A stretch of DNA of 64,000 bases from Bombyx mori (Eukaryota; Arthropoda; Insecta; Lepidoptera; Bombycidae): contig NC_085123.1 in the NCBI RefSeq assembly GCF_030269925.1, forward strand, positions 3,472,001 through 3,536,000. The letters are read 5' to 3'. Under the pieces are notes generated by a model. The model searched no databases. It saw nothing but the letters and a program-made list of their open reading frames with translations, and was not told where the DNA came from. Position 1 is the first letter of the stretch. Each line of letters opens with the position of its first letter. Shown here in pieces: positions 11,501 to 26,500 of this stretch. Position numbers and translations under genes: made by a program.

Positions 11501-14500
11501 ATCCTCCCTTTTTAGGGTTCAATAGCCGAATGACAAAAAAATACAATATTTATTACGTAAAGTTTGTCGGTTTGTCGCACGTCACCAATGGTCGCCCCGA
11601 TTGAGGGGGAACCCGCGGGCCGCAAGAGATTCTTCTCTTTCATAATATACTTTAGAAAAGATGGCTTCATAGGTTTTTATAAAAATCACCACCACTAGAT
11701 TACAATCGTACCTATGTTTCAAAGAACTATTTAGCTTTCGCTCTAAGCTCATTATTTTAACGAAATTCCCAAAAAAATGATCAGTGTACGTAAGCATAAT
11801 ATAGTAACATCGATTATGTTTAAAGAGTTATTATGATTGTGTTTATCTGATGGTAGGACCTCTTGTGAGTCCGCGCGGGTAGGTACCACCACCCTGCCTA
11901 TTTCTGCCGTGAAGCAGTAATCAATTTCGGTTTGAAGGGTAGGGCAACCGTTGAGCTATACTTGAGACCTTAGAACTTATATCTCAAGGTGGGTGGCGCA
12001 TTTACGTTGTAGATGTCTATGGGCTGCAGTAACCACTTAACACCAGGTGGGCTGTGAGGTCGTCCACCCATCTAAGCAATAAAAAAAAGAGATCTTTTAT
12101 TGATGCAGAATTCACAATAGGTATTGAAATGAATTTTATTTTAGTCAATAATAGACCGGAGCCTAAAAAGATGTTCCCTCTACTCACACTTTGTATCGTA
12201 TCGCGTTGAAATTTCAAATTAAAAGAACAAGTATAATAACAATAAAAACCAGTTAAAACAATTATGACAATAGTTAGTAAAAGCATTGGTTTGAACAAGA
12301 TAATTTATGTACTTTATTTCTGGTACCTGAGCGAAATGAGAGAGACAATGTTGAATCTTTTGTATATTTCTTGAACACCAAATAAAAAAAAAAAAAAAAA
12401 ATCGTAAGAGACGACTTTCCTGCAGCTTATCTACTACGTCACGAACTATAACGCTACCGCGGATGTAGTCATGACGAATGCGATCTATTCGCGTAACGCC
12501 ACACATCCACCGCAGCATCTTCATTTCTGTAATAAATAAAAACCAGAATGAACGTTTTAGGACCTGTGTGCTTAGTGCGAGTTTCTTAACGTTCTCGATA
12601 GCGTAAAAGTTACGCCAAATTTGTATGCAGGTGTAATAGCGCCCCTAGCGGCAAACGTACGCAAACGATCCCATTCCATACAAATATGAGTTAACTTTTA
12701 CGCTATCGAGATCGTTAAAATACTCGCACTAAGCACACAGAAAAGACGATAATTCGTTCGCTTAGTTAGGCTAATGGAAGATTAGCCTGTAAATTTATGA
12801 AGGTTACCTGTAAATTAGTCAATTCGTTCTCAGCTTTAATCCTATTTCAGATACATCAATGGAATACGAAATAAAAAAGAGTTTGATGACCCGGAACAAA
12901 TTAGCTATAATAATAAAAGGGAACAACGGTAGTTTCCAGTTTGGTTGCGTTTATTGTACGTACAAGGCCAACACTAAGAAGGCGTTGGAGAAACATTTGC
13001 TAGTGCATAACAAGCAATACAGATATCTGTGCGGGATTTGCGGAACTGGGTGCGTTTTTGATTTGTTTGGTTTTTTTTCTAACGATAACGCAGCTCTGAT
13101 CGGAAACAGTCATCGTCAACAATGAACAATATTGGACGATTAAAGTAAAATATTATACAAATAGATTGAAGTTTATTAAAGGCAGATGTGTTGTTAACAA
13201 CAGTCCAAGACTTCAAACCGGACATCAAGACTGCTATGCGGCATAAATTTGTGCAATGGTCGGGTCTACCCGTGCTGTAGATGATCTTCATTTACTCTTT
13301 TACGACCAGTCGCCAGCCTGACGTACTCTATTCTTGATAAACAAAGAATTGGATAAATGTATATTTATTTTTGTATCTTTTTCGTCTAGTAATGACCCTT
13401 CCGTTAACGGGCGTACGCTGTCAGTGTGGAATATCATAAGTGAATAGTCTGTTTTCTATACAATACAATATAGTTAATATAGTTTGATACAATATTCGCC
13501 CTTTTTCAATTAGTAATTTTTTTTAGGTTAAAACGCAAAGAACATTTAGAGAGACACACGCTCGAGCACATGGAAATAAGACCTCACGTTTGTCCTGAAT
13601 GCGGGAAAGGATTCAAAAGAAAAGAACATTTGAACATACATTTCGCTACACATACCGGCAACAAGAGCCAAGAGTGCTTTGTGTGTAAAAAATGTGAGTA
13701 TTTTTACATAATAAAAAGCATACCAAATACACGTAAGGGTGAAATACGAATGAGTGGATAACGGGGAACAGAAAGGATTAAATATAAGATGGCGATGTAC
13801 AACTACACAAGACGCATTAATGATGAGCCAGAAAATCAGTACAGTACCGGGCGTTAATATTGCACATCGACTTTTGCATAGAGATAATCGGCTAATTTCT
13901 GCGAAAACGAAACACTAGAACTCCGGTATCAATTAGAACGGCACACTACCGCACTTGAACGACGACTGACAAACTCACATAAGTAGTGTCGAAGTGCAGT
14001 ATTTATTGCCGGGTACTGTATGGAGTTTGCAAACAGTTTACGTCGTTATTTAACAATAAAGGCTGGACAGCCGAGTTGTTAGTCTGACTGATTCGGCAAC
14101 TTTAATCAGTTATTTTATAACTATCATTATATTTCTCAGTGAATTGAAACGATTCCATTCATTTCGTTTATTTTCTAGTTTTACATACCACTGTATGGAT
14201 ACGACCTTCTTCTTGCCGTTATCCCACATAATGTGGGGTCGACTCGGCATGTCTTATCATGCTGCATAGGGATTTGGCATGAGTTTTACGACCGGCCGGC
14301 CTCTTGCCTGACGTTAACCCTCTCCGCGTTATATTATTATATCCAGTGTGCTTAGTGCGAGTTTTTGAACGTTCTCGATAGCGTAAAAGTTAACTTAAAA
14401 TTGTATGCAGTTGGAACAGCGCCCCTAGCGCCAAACGTAGGCAAGCGTTCCAATTCCATACAAGTTTGAGTTAACTTTTACGATATCGAGTACGTTAAAA

Positions 14501-17500
14501 AACTCGCACTAAGCATACTGTAGTATGCATATACATTACAACGTACTATAAGGAGGGAGTTTTCAGTTTTTTTTTTGTTTCTTTAACTTCATTCATTTTG
14601 ATTCTTTAATACATGATTTGCGTTTTGTCATAATAAACATTTACATTAAAATTAAGGTTTTCAAATACTAAAAAGATAAAAATACCACATATTTTATTCA
14701 TTTTCTTTTTTGTGTGTTTATAAAAGACAATAAGTCGAAAGCAAATTAAATAGACATGACCAGTTTTGATGAATATGGATAGCCGAGAATCATGACTAGG
14801 TGATTCAGCATGCGAAGAATCTTGAAAATCGTGCCTTTAGCTTAAGTGTGACTATGCGCGTAGGTTGATCTACATTATTCTAATGTGCTCGAGATTTGTC
14901 AGTGTTGTGGCTTAGAAAGAACGTACATTAGGGACGGCACTACCATTACTGCATAGTCTGGTATCATATATATCATAGTCATATCATTGGACTTTTTGGC
15001 GGGAACGCGAGGAGTGAAGTTGTGTGATTTGTTTTATTTTGTCTATTTAATCTATCTTCAGGTTTAAATGTGTAATAACGGTGGTTTATTAACTGTTTAG
15101 TATCTGTGAAAGTGCACAAATGTGGGAAAATGAAACAAAGCCGCTGATCGTAACTTCTCGGGATCCTCCAAAAAGTCATTGAAAAAATCTTAGTAAATGA
15201 CCACCATTTTACTGAGATTATATTTCATCCCAGTTGATAACGTCTCAAATTTATCATCTTCATTTCATTTCATTTCACTCCATATTATCATTTTTCATAA
15301 AAATAAGAATATAAATTAAAATAAGACATGACTTAAAGGTCTTAGTTACCAGGTTTTAAAATAGCTTAAAAAAAAGTCGTATCATTGGTGCGTAATTTTT
15401 AAATATGATCACTTCAGTAGTGAAAATTACCCATAGAAACAGCCCACTTCTCGCCGGATCACCTCAGTGGGTCGCGTTTCCGATCCGGTAGTAGATTCTG
15501 CGAAGCACTGCTCTTGCTAGGGCCAGTGTTGGCAACGCTTCCGGTTTGAGCCCCGTAAGCTCATCCACACGTTAGGGCGAAGCTGAAATAGCCACTCAAG
15601 GTTATCAAGCATAGGTTAAAAAAATAATAGAGAAAAGATTTTTAGTGATCCCTAAATAGGGGACAGGAGACGGCTATATCGAACAAAAACATTTTAAAGT
15701 GGCGAACCCCAAGAACATGGCGGCCCCCACAGGGATCGCGATCCCGAGTCTGCGTACCACTGGTCTATACAAACTTGCGAACATTGTGGTTAGCCGCTCG
15801 CGGTAGTTTGTGCACGGATGCGGGCTTACCATACTAAATTGAAAATCAGTTTTCATAATAATCATAGTGGCTCTAGTACATGTCCCTATACACGCTATAT
15901 AAGCGATAGGGATACCAATATATTAATTAAATTAAAACCGATATATTTTAAATGATAATATTTAGTAAATGTTATTAGATCCATTATTTTATGATTTTAA
16001 TGGATTATGAATGTAATTAAATTCTTTATAACTATTATATAATCTATGAATTTTATATTTATTTTATATTTACACACTTTTTATTCAAGTAAGAACATGC
16101 TGGAATGTTAAAATTTTATAATATATTTATTTATGTACCATGTCTCTGGCAATAATTTGAATTGAATTGAATAAAATGTCTTCTATATTGGCGCAATACT
16201 ACTATTTACTTACTAATATTAGTGAAAGTTAGCTGTTTCCTTAATGTTAACATTATTGGTTTACTATCAAGAGAATTCATGAACAAACTACCTGTCCCCC
16301 TTTTGTACTATAAATGTGAGTGGCCATTGTTACGTCACCAACGCTCACGTAATTATTTAAAAAAAATATTACGTCAGTTACGCTGTCATAAGTTATAAAA
16401 ATATATACTTCGAAAGTATTTCGTAGGTTATGAAGCATTGAAAGAGTTTTGTCCCTCACAAGAAAAGTGAAAGTTCGTATAAATGCTATAGAGGCGCGTA
16501 AGCTTTGACGTCATATCTTGCTAACGACGGAATATAAACTACTGAACAAACAAATATAATAATATGATATCTTGTCTATAATTTCTACATATTTAGCATC
16601 CGGTGCAATACCGGTGAAACTGCAGCTCGCGAGCCATACGCAAATATTATTTATTTTATATAAAAAAAACATTTACAAATTGTTCTGAATCGACTAACGA
16701 GGATAGGCAGGGACGTCTTAAACTAGGATGGGGCCCTTGGGCACACAAGAATTTGAGGCCCTTTTGGAAAGTAAAAAAAGCGAATTATAATTTTTAAAAA
16801 ATACTTAGTATGACCATTTATTATACATAATCAAATACAGTATAATATAATATGTCATTAATGATATTAGAATTGATTGATTTAGAATTGATGATATTAG
16901 ATAATAGAATTAGACTGGTTTTTGGTTACGATTTCGATAACGGTTTCTTTCGGGATTTCTGTTGAGCAAAATCTTCTATTATAGGCATAAATACCTTCTG
17001 ATTACTGATTTGTGAAAAACGTGTAATGTGCCCGACAAAAATGTTTTGAGAATAAACGTGTGAGAGAAATTGTCGGTCTTTCGGGGCCCCCTGAGAATGG
17101 GGGCCCTGGGCACGGGCCCCGTGTGCCCTTATGGTAAAGACGGTATTGAGGATAGGACACCATTTCTATCTCTCAGCCCATTGTTGTTTACTTACACTAT
17201 TTTTAATTAAAATTTATTTTCTATTTTTTAGTTGCTTTTTCTATGAAAGCGTATTTTGTTAGTTTTTTTTAAACTACTATTTATTTTTTAGTTGAATTTC
17301 AATTTTTGAAATATCTTCTTTTACATTTTTTTTTAAATATTGCATTGTCATCGGTCCTTAATAAGTATACCAAATTTCGAGTTAATCCGACGTTTTGCAG
17401 GGGTTCAAAATCATGTTCAAAGATTCCGTTACATACTAACTTACATACGTCTGAAGCTAATAAAAGCGTATTAAAAAATAAATAAAGAATCAGTATTAAA

Positions 17501-20500
17501 ATGACTAAAACGAATCATAATCGTTTGATTAAACGCGAATGAATTTGGTATTGCAGATAAATTTCTCTTAATGCTTTATCGCATTATGTAACTATACTTG
17601 AGACCTTAGAACTTTGTATCTCAAGGTGGGTGGCGCATTTACGTTGTGGATGTCTATGGGCTCCAGTGACCACTTAACACACAATTTGAAGTCTCCCTTG
17701 TATTGTATTACCGTGCTGTATATTAGACCGGAATGTCTGATTAATTCGCAGCAAAATTAGGTATAATATATGTTGGTACGAACCCGTGTGTCTGATAATG
17801 CTTGTGACGAATTAAACTTTTAATAATATTAGATCATATCGAGGGATGAAAAGGTTTTTTTTTATTGCCTATATGTGTGGAAGAGCTCACAGCCCACCTG
17901 GTGTTAAGCGGTTACTGGAACCCATAGACATCTACAACGTAAATGCGCCACCTACATTGAGATATAAGTTCTGAAGTCTCAGTATATGTAGTTACAATGG
18001 CTGCCCCACCCTTCAAACCGAAACACATTACTGCTTCACGGCAGAAATAGGCAGGGTGGCGATACCTACCCGTGCGGACTCACAAGAGGTCTTACCACCA
18101 GTAATTACGCAAATTATAATTTTGCGGGTTTTATTTTTATTACACGATGTTATTCCTTCACCGTGGAAGTCAATCGTGAACAATTGTTAAGTACGTTTTG
18201 TATTTCATTAGAAAAATTGGTACCCGCCTGCGGGATTCGAACACCGTTGCATCGCTATATGCGAATGCACCGGACGTCCTATCCTTTAGGCCACGACGAC
18301 TTCAAAATTCAAGATTGACTATTTGGTTTAAGCGACATTTCGCTTAATACGCGACATTTGTAAATAAAGGGCCTTTTTATTTGGTATTAGCATCAATAAT
18401 TCGATGTTTTTAATTGAACTTGATTTAAGTTTGCCCCATTGAAATAGCTGAAGAGGTTTTTTATTATGATACTAGGTAGTCATTTTTATACATATAGATA
18501 GATAGATTTTTCCAAATTTTAAACTTTAAATGGCTCTCCTGTAAAGTTGCTAAAATATCGCTTAAACCAAATGCCCTTTCACTCCTCGATATAATTTATT
18601 ATAGTGACGCCACAGTATATGTATATAATATATTATTGTCATACAATTAACAACTGACTAATACCCAGAGTTAATTTTTTTCAATTTATTCATAAAATCG
18701 CTGTAACCTCAGACTTTACGGGTTTTGTTCTCATTTTCGGCGGAACAATTGTATTAAATCTACGTATCGACGCTTGAAGGCAAACGTGACTAAGTGACAA
18801 TGTGTGAACTTTACAGTAGACTAATTTAAAGTTGAAATACCTGAAAAAAATCATATATTTTAACGAATCTAGCTGTAGGATTGAAATGATTTTCATAGAC
18901 CTAGAAATATATATTTTTTTGCGCATCGAATATGGTTATTGCCTATCATTTATGTACAAAGTAGTTATTGTCGCTTAGTCACGTTTGCCTTTCAAGCGTC
19001 GATATACTATTTTCCTGTTGATTCATTTGATGTTCAGCCGTTAGCCACGAACACCTAAAGATGGTTCACCGCTTTCAGCGTTCTACCGGAAGGACCACCT
19101 ACAGAAACACATGCAGACGCACAACAAAAACTTAGCGAACAAATTGTATATAAGCGAGCAAATGTTGAAAATCAAACAGGAGGCCATGGAAATGCTGGAC
19201 GATGATAACGTTGAAATAGAAATCCGGGTGAGTCTTAGCGAAGTGGGTAAATCTATATATGTATATATATATATATAAATTAATTTCTGTTCGTTAGTCT
19301 CGCTAAAACTCAAGAACGGCTGGACCGATTTGGCTAATTTTGCTCTTGAATTATTTGTGGAAATCCAAAGGTTTAAAAGGTAGACAAATATGAAAATGCT
19401 CGGAATTAAATAAAAATAATAATTTTGTTTTCCCTTTGATGTGTCCCCCCCCCCGTCGGTCGGATCCTTTTTGTTTGTTTTAAGTTTATTTTATGCAAAA
19501 GCTTAGGACTTATTTTTCGATTGAGGCACTACGAAGTCTGCCGGGTCAGCTAGTGTGCTGTAAAAAAAACTCCACGTGTAAACTTTCGTGCCTTGAAACG
19601 TCACAACTTCATTGCCTGTGACGTCATTTGGGGCTAAAATAACTGACAAGATAACTAACCGTAGGTACATGTTCAAACGCATAAGAAATCTTACGTTATG
19701 ATGATTGGCGTGCAGTTTGTCGTTTATAAATGTGATTATTTGAGATATTTCCTTCCTTAATATTTCTCACAAATAGACATTAAAAATAGATAAATACTAT
19801 ATATAAAATACAATTATCATTGTTATAATTTAATTAAAATCGATTTTAACAGTTTGTAACCGGTACAATCATTAATTATTTCTTAAGTATTTGGACGTTC
19901 ATACTAATAATACCAGTAAGAAAAACTTTCCCGAAATCCCAGAAACGAAGACGTGAATTTAGCGAGTTATTCTTGTCACGAAAACCGCGATCGAGTAATT
20001 AATGTAATGTAAGTTCGGGGAGCAATGTATAGTAAAGTTATACAACAAACAATCTATCTTCTTCTTCTATCTTCTATCTTCTTCTTCTTCTTCTTCTTCT
20101 TCTTCTATATATATAAAAATGAATTGCTGTTCGTTAGTCTCGCTAAAACTCGAGAACGGCTGAACCGATTTGGCTAATTTTGGTCTTGAATTATTTGTGG
20201 AAGTCCAGAGAAGGTTTAAAAGGTAGACAAATATGAAAATGCTCGGAATTAAATAAAAATAATAATTTTGTTTTCCCTTTGATGTGTCCTCCGTCGGACG
20301 AATTCCTTTTGTTTGTTTTAAGTTTATTTTATACAACAGTTTAGGTCTTTTATTTATCGATTGAGGCACTACGAAGTCTGCCGGGTCATCTAGTCTAGAA
20401 ATATTTTTTAAATTACCAAACGAAGGTTTTTTTTAGGATAACTACGATCAGCCCACTGTTAAAATCAAGGAGGAAAACTTTAATGCGATATTCGAAAAGA

Positions 20501-23500
20501 ATTACATCAAAATCGGAACCGGAGAGAGGCCGTTCATATGCCTCATCTGCAACAAGACGTACAAACGTAAAGATCATCTGAAGCTGCATAGCATGACGCA
20601 TATGGAGAAGGACAAGGTCTGCTCGGAGTGCGGGAAAGGTAAGGTCCACCAGCCTCCTTACCTCCCACTGAAGCTAGGGTCCTGGTACCGGAGGACGTTG
20701 CCGGTTCGAGCTTAGACTACAAGATTTTCCTTAATTTAACTGTCTAGAATTCGGATCTAGACCGCCTCGCCTTGACACGTGATTTTTTGTGATATTTGTG
20801 TATTAAAATTAAAGACTAATCAATTAATGTTATAGAAGTTTTAGAGGACCGTTTTTAAATTATTTTCTTTGTTTACCACCACCGATTGACATTTTTTTTT
20901 TAATTTTTATTGCTTAGATGGATGAACGAGCTCACGGTCCAATTAGTGTTAAGTGGTTAACGGAGCCCAGAGACATCTGCAACGTAAAAGTCGCCACCTA
21001 CCTTGAGATGTGAGTTCTAAGATCTTAGTATAGTTACAACGGCCCTTGAAACCGAAACGCGTTACTGCTTCACGGCAGAAATAGGCATGGTGGTGGTACC
21101 TATCGGTGCGGGCTCAGAAGACGTCCTACCACCAGTAAATTAATGTAATTATATGACTTTCCGATACAAGTTTTAAATCTATGCCCGTGATATCTAAAGA
21201 GTTTTGTGAAGAGAACATCCGGCGATGCCCCCGAGGGTATGGGCGGATACCGTTATTTAAAAAATTGATTTTTCGTGCCAAGACCCCCCTCTCTTCCTCC
21301 CTTCCCCCATCGATACCGTGTGCACGTGTGAATTTAACTATTCTCGAGCATCGACACAAAAAAAAATAGGGGAGGGTGGGAAACCTTGGGGCGCAGCGAC
21401 CTATTTTTGTTTGAAAAAAAAACACTGCCTCGTGTAAGGTAAAACATAACCGGGTTTTTATTTCGTTCAGGGAATTTTTACATTCGCCACAAAATTTGTT
21501 TACTCTGTGCTACCATAGATAATGACGTCGGCTTCACTAGAACGTTTTCAAGTTCACGCTGTCTCGTCGCTTGTGACGTCAGTAAATAATTGAATATGCA
21601 ATTTCGAAAAGGGCACATCTCTGAAAATGTAAAATGTTCAGGAAATGAAAAAAAAACAGATTATTTTCTAAAGCAGTGTAAAATTTAAAATATTAACTTT
21701 TGAGATATATTTTAGTGTTAATTAGCAATTGTAAATTACTGGAATTATTATAAAATGGGTGTAGGTAAGCTTCAAAACTACATGTATATGAAAAAACATA
21801 TTTGACAAAATATGCGACATGTGCCCTTTTCGAAATTGCATATTCAATTATAATCGACAGACATCAAAGAGCAAGGCGTGGACTTAGAAAACTATCGGTC
21901 GGACGAGCACTTATGGCATATGTAGTAGAATAATCGTGAAATAATCGATTTAGACAACACAATAGAGACGATGGGAAGCGCGTTGACGTCGTCATGTCTT
22001 TGATCTCGGATAACCGCTTAATACGATGTGAGCCGTGAGCTCTTTCTATAATCAAAGCAATAAATTAAAAAAAACAAGGGAAATTTGAACAGGGTCCCAA
22101 CAACTGTTATAGTGAAAAAAATTTTTTTTCTTTCTTTTTTCTTTTTTTTTTCTTTTTATTGCCGTATAGGCAGACGAGCATACGGGCCACCTGATGGAGA
22201 GTGGTTACCGTCGCTCATGGACGTCAGCAATGCCAGGGGCAGAGCCAAGTCGCTGCTTACCGTAAAGTTTCTTTACCTACCGTTTATTTTCTTTTGTATG
22301 TATGTTTGTATATTCGAACTCTTCGAACTTCACAATGTCTTTTATATACTGTGTTCGCATTTGGACCACGGTTCTAGTGTGGTTCTAGTCTTGGCAAGCG
22401 TATTTTGCGCGATTGTAGACCGCTCATAACGACCAAATCATGAGATGCGAAAGAGATTTATTTACTCTGGAAATCAATCGAGAATGCTTAGTACATATTC
22501 TCTTAGGCTTATTGACTAGTAAAGGACGTGGAAGGACCAGGCGCCGGGAATTTAGGGCGCAACAACATTCTCTCTCGGAACTATGAGTCCTTTCAATGGA
22601 ATCAGTCTCTTGTTACACATATATAGTGACGTCACTGTTCTCAAAACTTACGCATTGATTTCGCGGAGAGCGTTTGTTTCTAGTGGAATTGCAAAAATAA
22701 AAGGGATAACTAAAGAAGTGTAACATAAAACACTGATTCTAATATAACAAAAATCTGTGTAAAAATATATATAAAAAAAATACTAATATAAAAAGTTTAT
22801 TGAAAACTGTCGTAAGTGTTTTTTTTTCTTTTTTTTATTGCTTAAATGGGTAGACGAGCTCACAGCTCACCTGCTGTTAAGTGGTTACTGGAGCCAATAG
22901 ACATCTACCACGTAAGTGCGCCACCCACCTTGAGATATAAGTTCTAAGGTCTCAAGTATAATTACAACGGCTGCCCCACCCTTCAAACCGAAACGCATTA
23001 CTGCTTCACGGCAGAAATAGGCAGGGCGGTGGTACCTACCGGCGCGGACTTACAAGAGGTCCTATTACCAGTAAAACCACCAGTGTTTTCACAGTTAGAC
23101 ATTATCATTGAGCACAATTAGGTTGTGTTACGTTAAAATCGGACTTCACAAAGATTATTGCCATTAAAATATTTTTCTTTCATACTATAACGTGTCGGAA
23201 GCTACTTAGCGTATAAAAAAGAAAATTACTCTGTGTTACATTTTCATGTACGTACGTACTAAATAGCTGAATCGATTTTAATAAAATCATTTCTGGGAAT
23301 AGTTTGAATCCTATTAAAGAATATAGGGTACCACCTTTCATTACGCTGATAACGATGGTTCTCTGGGTCACGCGATTTAAACTGAAGTCCACACGAGCGA
23401 AACTGTAAGCCTTACTTAGTAAAGAATAATAGCATTTTTACCATAACTAGAGGTCCCGCAGTAGTCGAAATTCGACTATAATTAATTGGAATTGTAAGTT

Positions 23501-26500
23501 TGTACACTATTATGATTGTATTTTATACTTCTATAATCACAAATTTCGCCAAGACTACACTATAAAAAATATTAACAAAGACAAACAATGTTTAATCTTT
23601 TCTCATTTGACAACAGACGCCAAGAACAAAAGTTTGACAATAAATAGTATGCATGCGTGTGTGCGTCAAATACAAGGTATGTAGTGTGTGTAATGTTTTC
23701 TTTATTGATTTAACGTATCTTTTATGCATTATTTAAAAAAAAATATTAGCATTGTGCACTTCTTCTCTATATTCTCTATAAGTGTGGAAAATTTCATACT
23801 CCTCCGTCCGCGCAATTTTCGTAAAAAGGGATACAAAGTTTTTGCTTCGCGTATTAATATACCTATAGATATTGCAGACTGAATAGAACGAATCGAACAA
23901 AAAATATATATTCTAAAACCCCTAGGAATAACAATACCATGAATGTCCCGAAACAGAACGGGGTTTGCGAAAAAAAATCTCCCCCAACATTTATGGTGGG
24001 CCGAGAATAGCTTTCGCTAAACGTTCGAGAATTACAAGTAAAATTTTAAGGGAACTCAGCAGCATTTTTTCGTTTCGTCTCTCTAAAAATATTAGGTTCT
24101 TAATTTAATAAATACGACAGACTAGCTGACCTGGCAAACGTTGTTTTGGCCATGTATATAATTTCTAGGAAAAATTTTTTTTAGGTTCAATAAAAATAAC
24201 TATCTACTATAAGTGTGCGGAGACGTATTTATAATCGAAAGCTTTAACTATATATTATTACGTGAAGCAAAAACTTTGTATCCCTTTTTACGAAAATTGC
24301 GCGATCGGAGGCTTATGAAATTTCTCACACTTATAGAGGATACAGTGAAGGAGTGCACAATGCTATTTTTTTTTTAAATTATGCATTAATTATACATTAA
24401 ATCAATAAAAAAACATTACACACACTACCATGTATTTGACACAAACAGAGTAAGTAACATCAGATTTTTTATTTTAATTCAGGACAAAATAAAAATAAAA
24501 ATGAAAATCTTGCCAAAAAAATTAAAGTTAATAATTAACAAATAAAAAATAGGGGTTGATCGTAGAGGGGTGAAAAATTAAGAGTAATATGAAATTTTTT
24601 ATTCTAAGTCATGACAACATAAAAATAAAATTCTTGCAAGAAAAATTATAGTTTTTAATTAACAAATCAAAAATAAGGGTTGATCGTAAGGGGTGAAACA
24701 GGGTTGTATGTATTTTTGTATGCTGTATCATAAAAAAATAAAAACAAAAAAAATGTCTAAAAAATAAAATAAATTTTTTTGGGTTGCACCACTCTTAACA
24801 TTTAAGGGGATGAAAAATAGATGTTGTCCGATTCTCCACCCTGCCTCGGCCGCCTTGCCCTTCAAACCGAAACGCATTACTGCTGCAACGCAGAAATAGG
24901 CAGGGTGGTGGTACCTACCCGTGCGGACTCACAAAACGTCTTAAACCACCAGTAAGTGGTATATTCAAGAAACTGATATTTACCATGATAGTCACAGCGA
25001 AGCGTATTAAATTCACACTAATACTGAACTATACTTAATACGTTGACTATCATGTAGGTCACCGGTGCCCTACGCGGCGCACTGAAGTAATTATGTCGAT
25101 ATCTGTTACTAAGCGTCTGGATTGCCTAACTTTACTTATAACTTTAGGTATAGGTATTAAATTTCGCACTTCTTACTATGAAAATGACGGGCTTCCAAAC
25201 AACCGTTCATCTCTTAGTTGAGTCTCTTGGGGGTAAAATTTCTAAAGATCCTTCCGTACTGGATGCTTATTTACCTACAACATAAAAGGCATTAACTGCC
25301 TAAATTTGAAGTCTGAAGCCCGGGCTGTGTTGGCTCTGCGTGTATGAATAACTCAGTCAGGACAAGTAATTATATTTATAGTGGTCCCGCAGTAGTCGAA
25401 ATTTGACTATAAATTACCTAATTGAAATTGTAAGCTTGTACATTATTATGATTCTATTTTCAAAGACTTTTCTATTTCATAAATCACAAATTTTGCCAAG
25501 ACTAACTACACTATAGAAAAATATTAATAAATAAAAACAATATTTAATCTATTCTCAATTTGACCACAGACGTCAAGAACAAAAGTTTGACAATAAATAA
25601 ATAGTATGCATGCGTGTGTGCGTCAAATAGATGGTAGTGTGTGTAATGTTTTTTTTGTTGATTTAATGTATTTTTAGGCATAATTTAAAACAAATATTAG
25701 TATTGTGCACTCCGTCTCTATATTCTCTATAATTGTGGGAAATTTCATAGTCCTCCGTCAGCGCAATTTTCGTAAAAAGGGGTACAAAGTTTTTAAGTTT
25801 TCCTTCACGTATTAATTATATTTATGTATTTAAACAAAAAGATTTCTCATTTTAAAACATAAAATTTCGGTGCCATAACATTGCTCTAACATAGAAAATG
25901 TAAAAATTCATAGTATAAAGCATTTAGGTACCTATCTTTTGTGATTAAGGTAGTGTTTCGCTGATTAGCCGAAACATTACGCAGTTAGTGAACGTCCGAC
26001 CTTGCCTTTTCGTTAGGACACGGCTTCGGATACCTGTTTTATTAAAATTTATGTTCAATCCCCGTATTTGGGATTAGGGTTGTGACGTCACTGTACAAAA
26101 AATGCTAAAAATAAACTATTTCGAAAATTAATAGAACTTTTAAAGAACTTGAGCTGGTCATTGCATTTGTTTATGTTACAACTTTGTTTGTCGGTTTATT
26201 TTTTGTTGTTAAATTTGCGTTTCGCGTTTTTTGTAAAATTTAACGGTATTACCATCTGTTGCATCCATCATTGTGTCGAATTTAAGAAATCTGAATCAAA
26301 TTCATGTATAAAATTCTCTACATTTATGAATCAATTCAAAAAAACGATGTTGGCTCGATGCTTCATTCAAAATGAAGTACATATCCAAAAATATATAGAA
26401 TCGTGCCTCTAACTATTTTGCTCCCTATACAGGCCTATACAAGTCAAAGATATAATCGCAAAATTCAGAAAATGAATATGGAGCAGTACACCGCTGCCTA

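Noticed and set aside
16277..16459. Short minus-strand ORF in gene A intron 3
   Set aside because: Low-complexity AT-rich reading frame without motif or exon borders.
20067..20369. 100-codon minus-strand ORF with a poly-Glu run
   Set aside because: It reads through a Helitron-like repeat and the CTT microsatellite; a very similar ORF in the repeat copy at 55.6 kb shows it belongs to the repeat.
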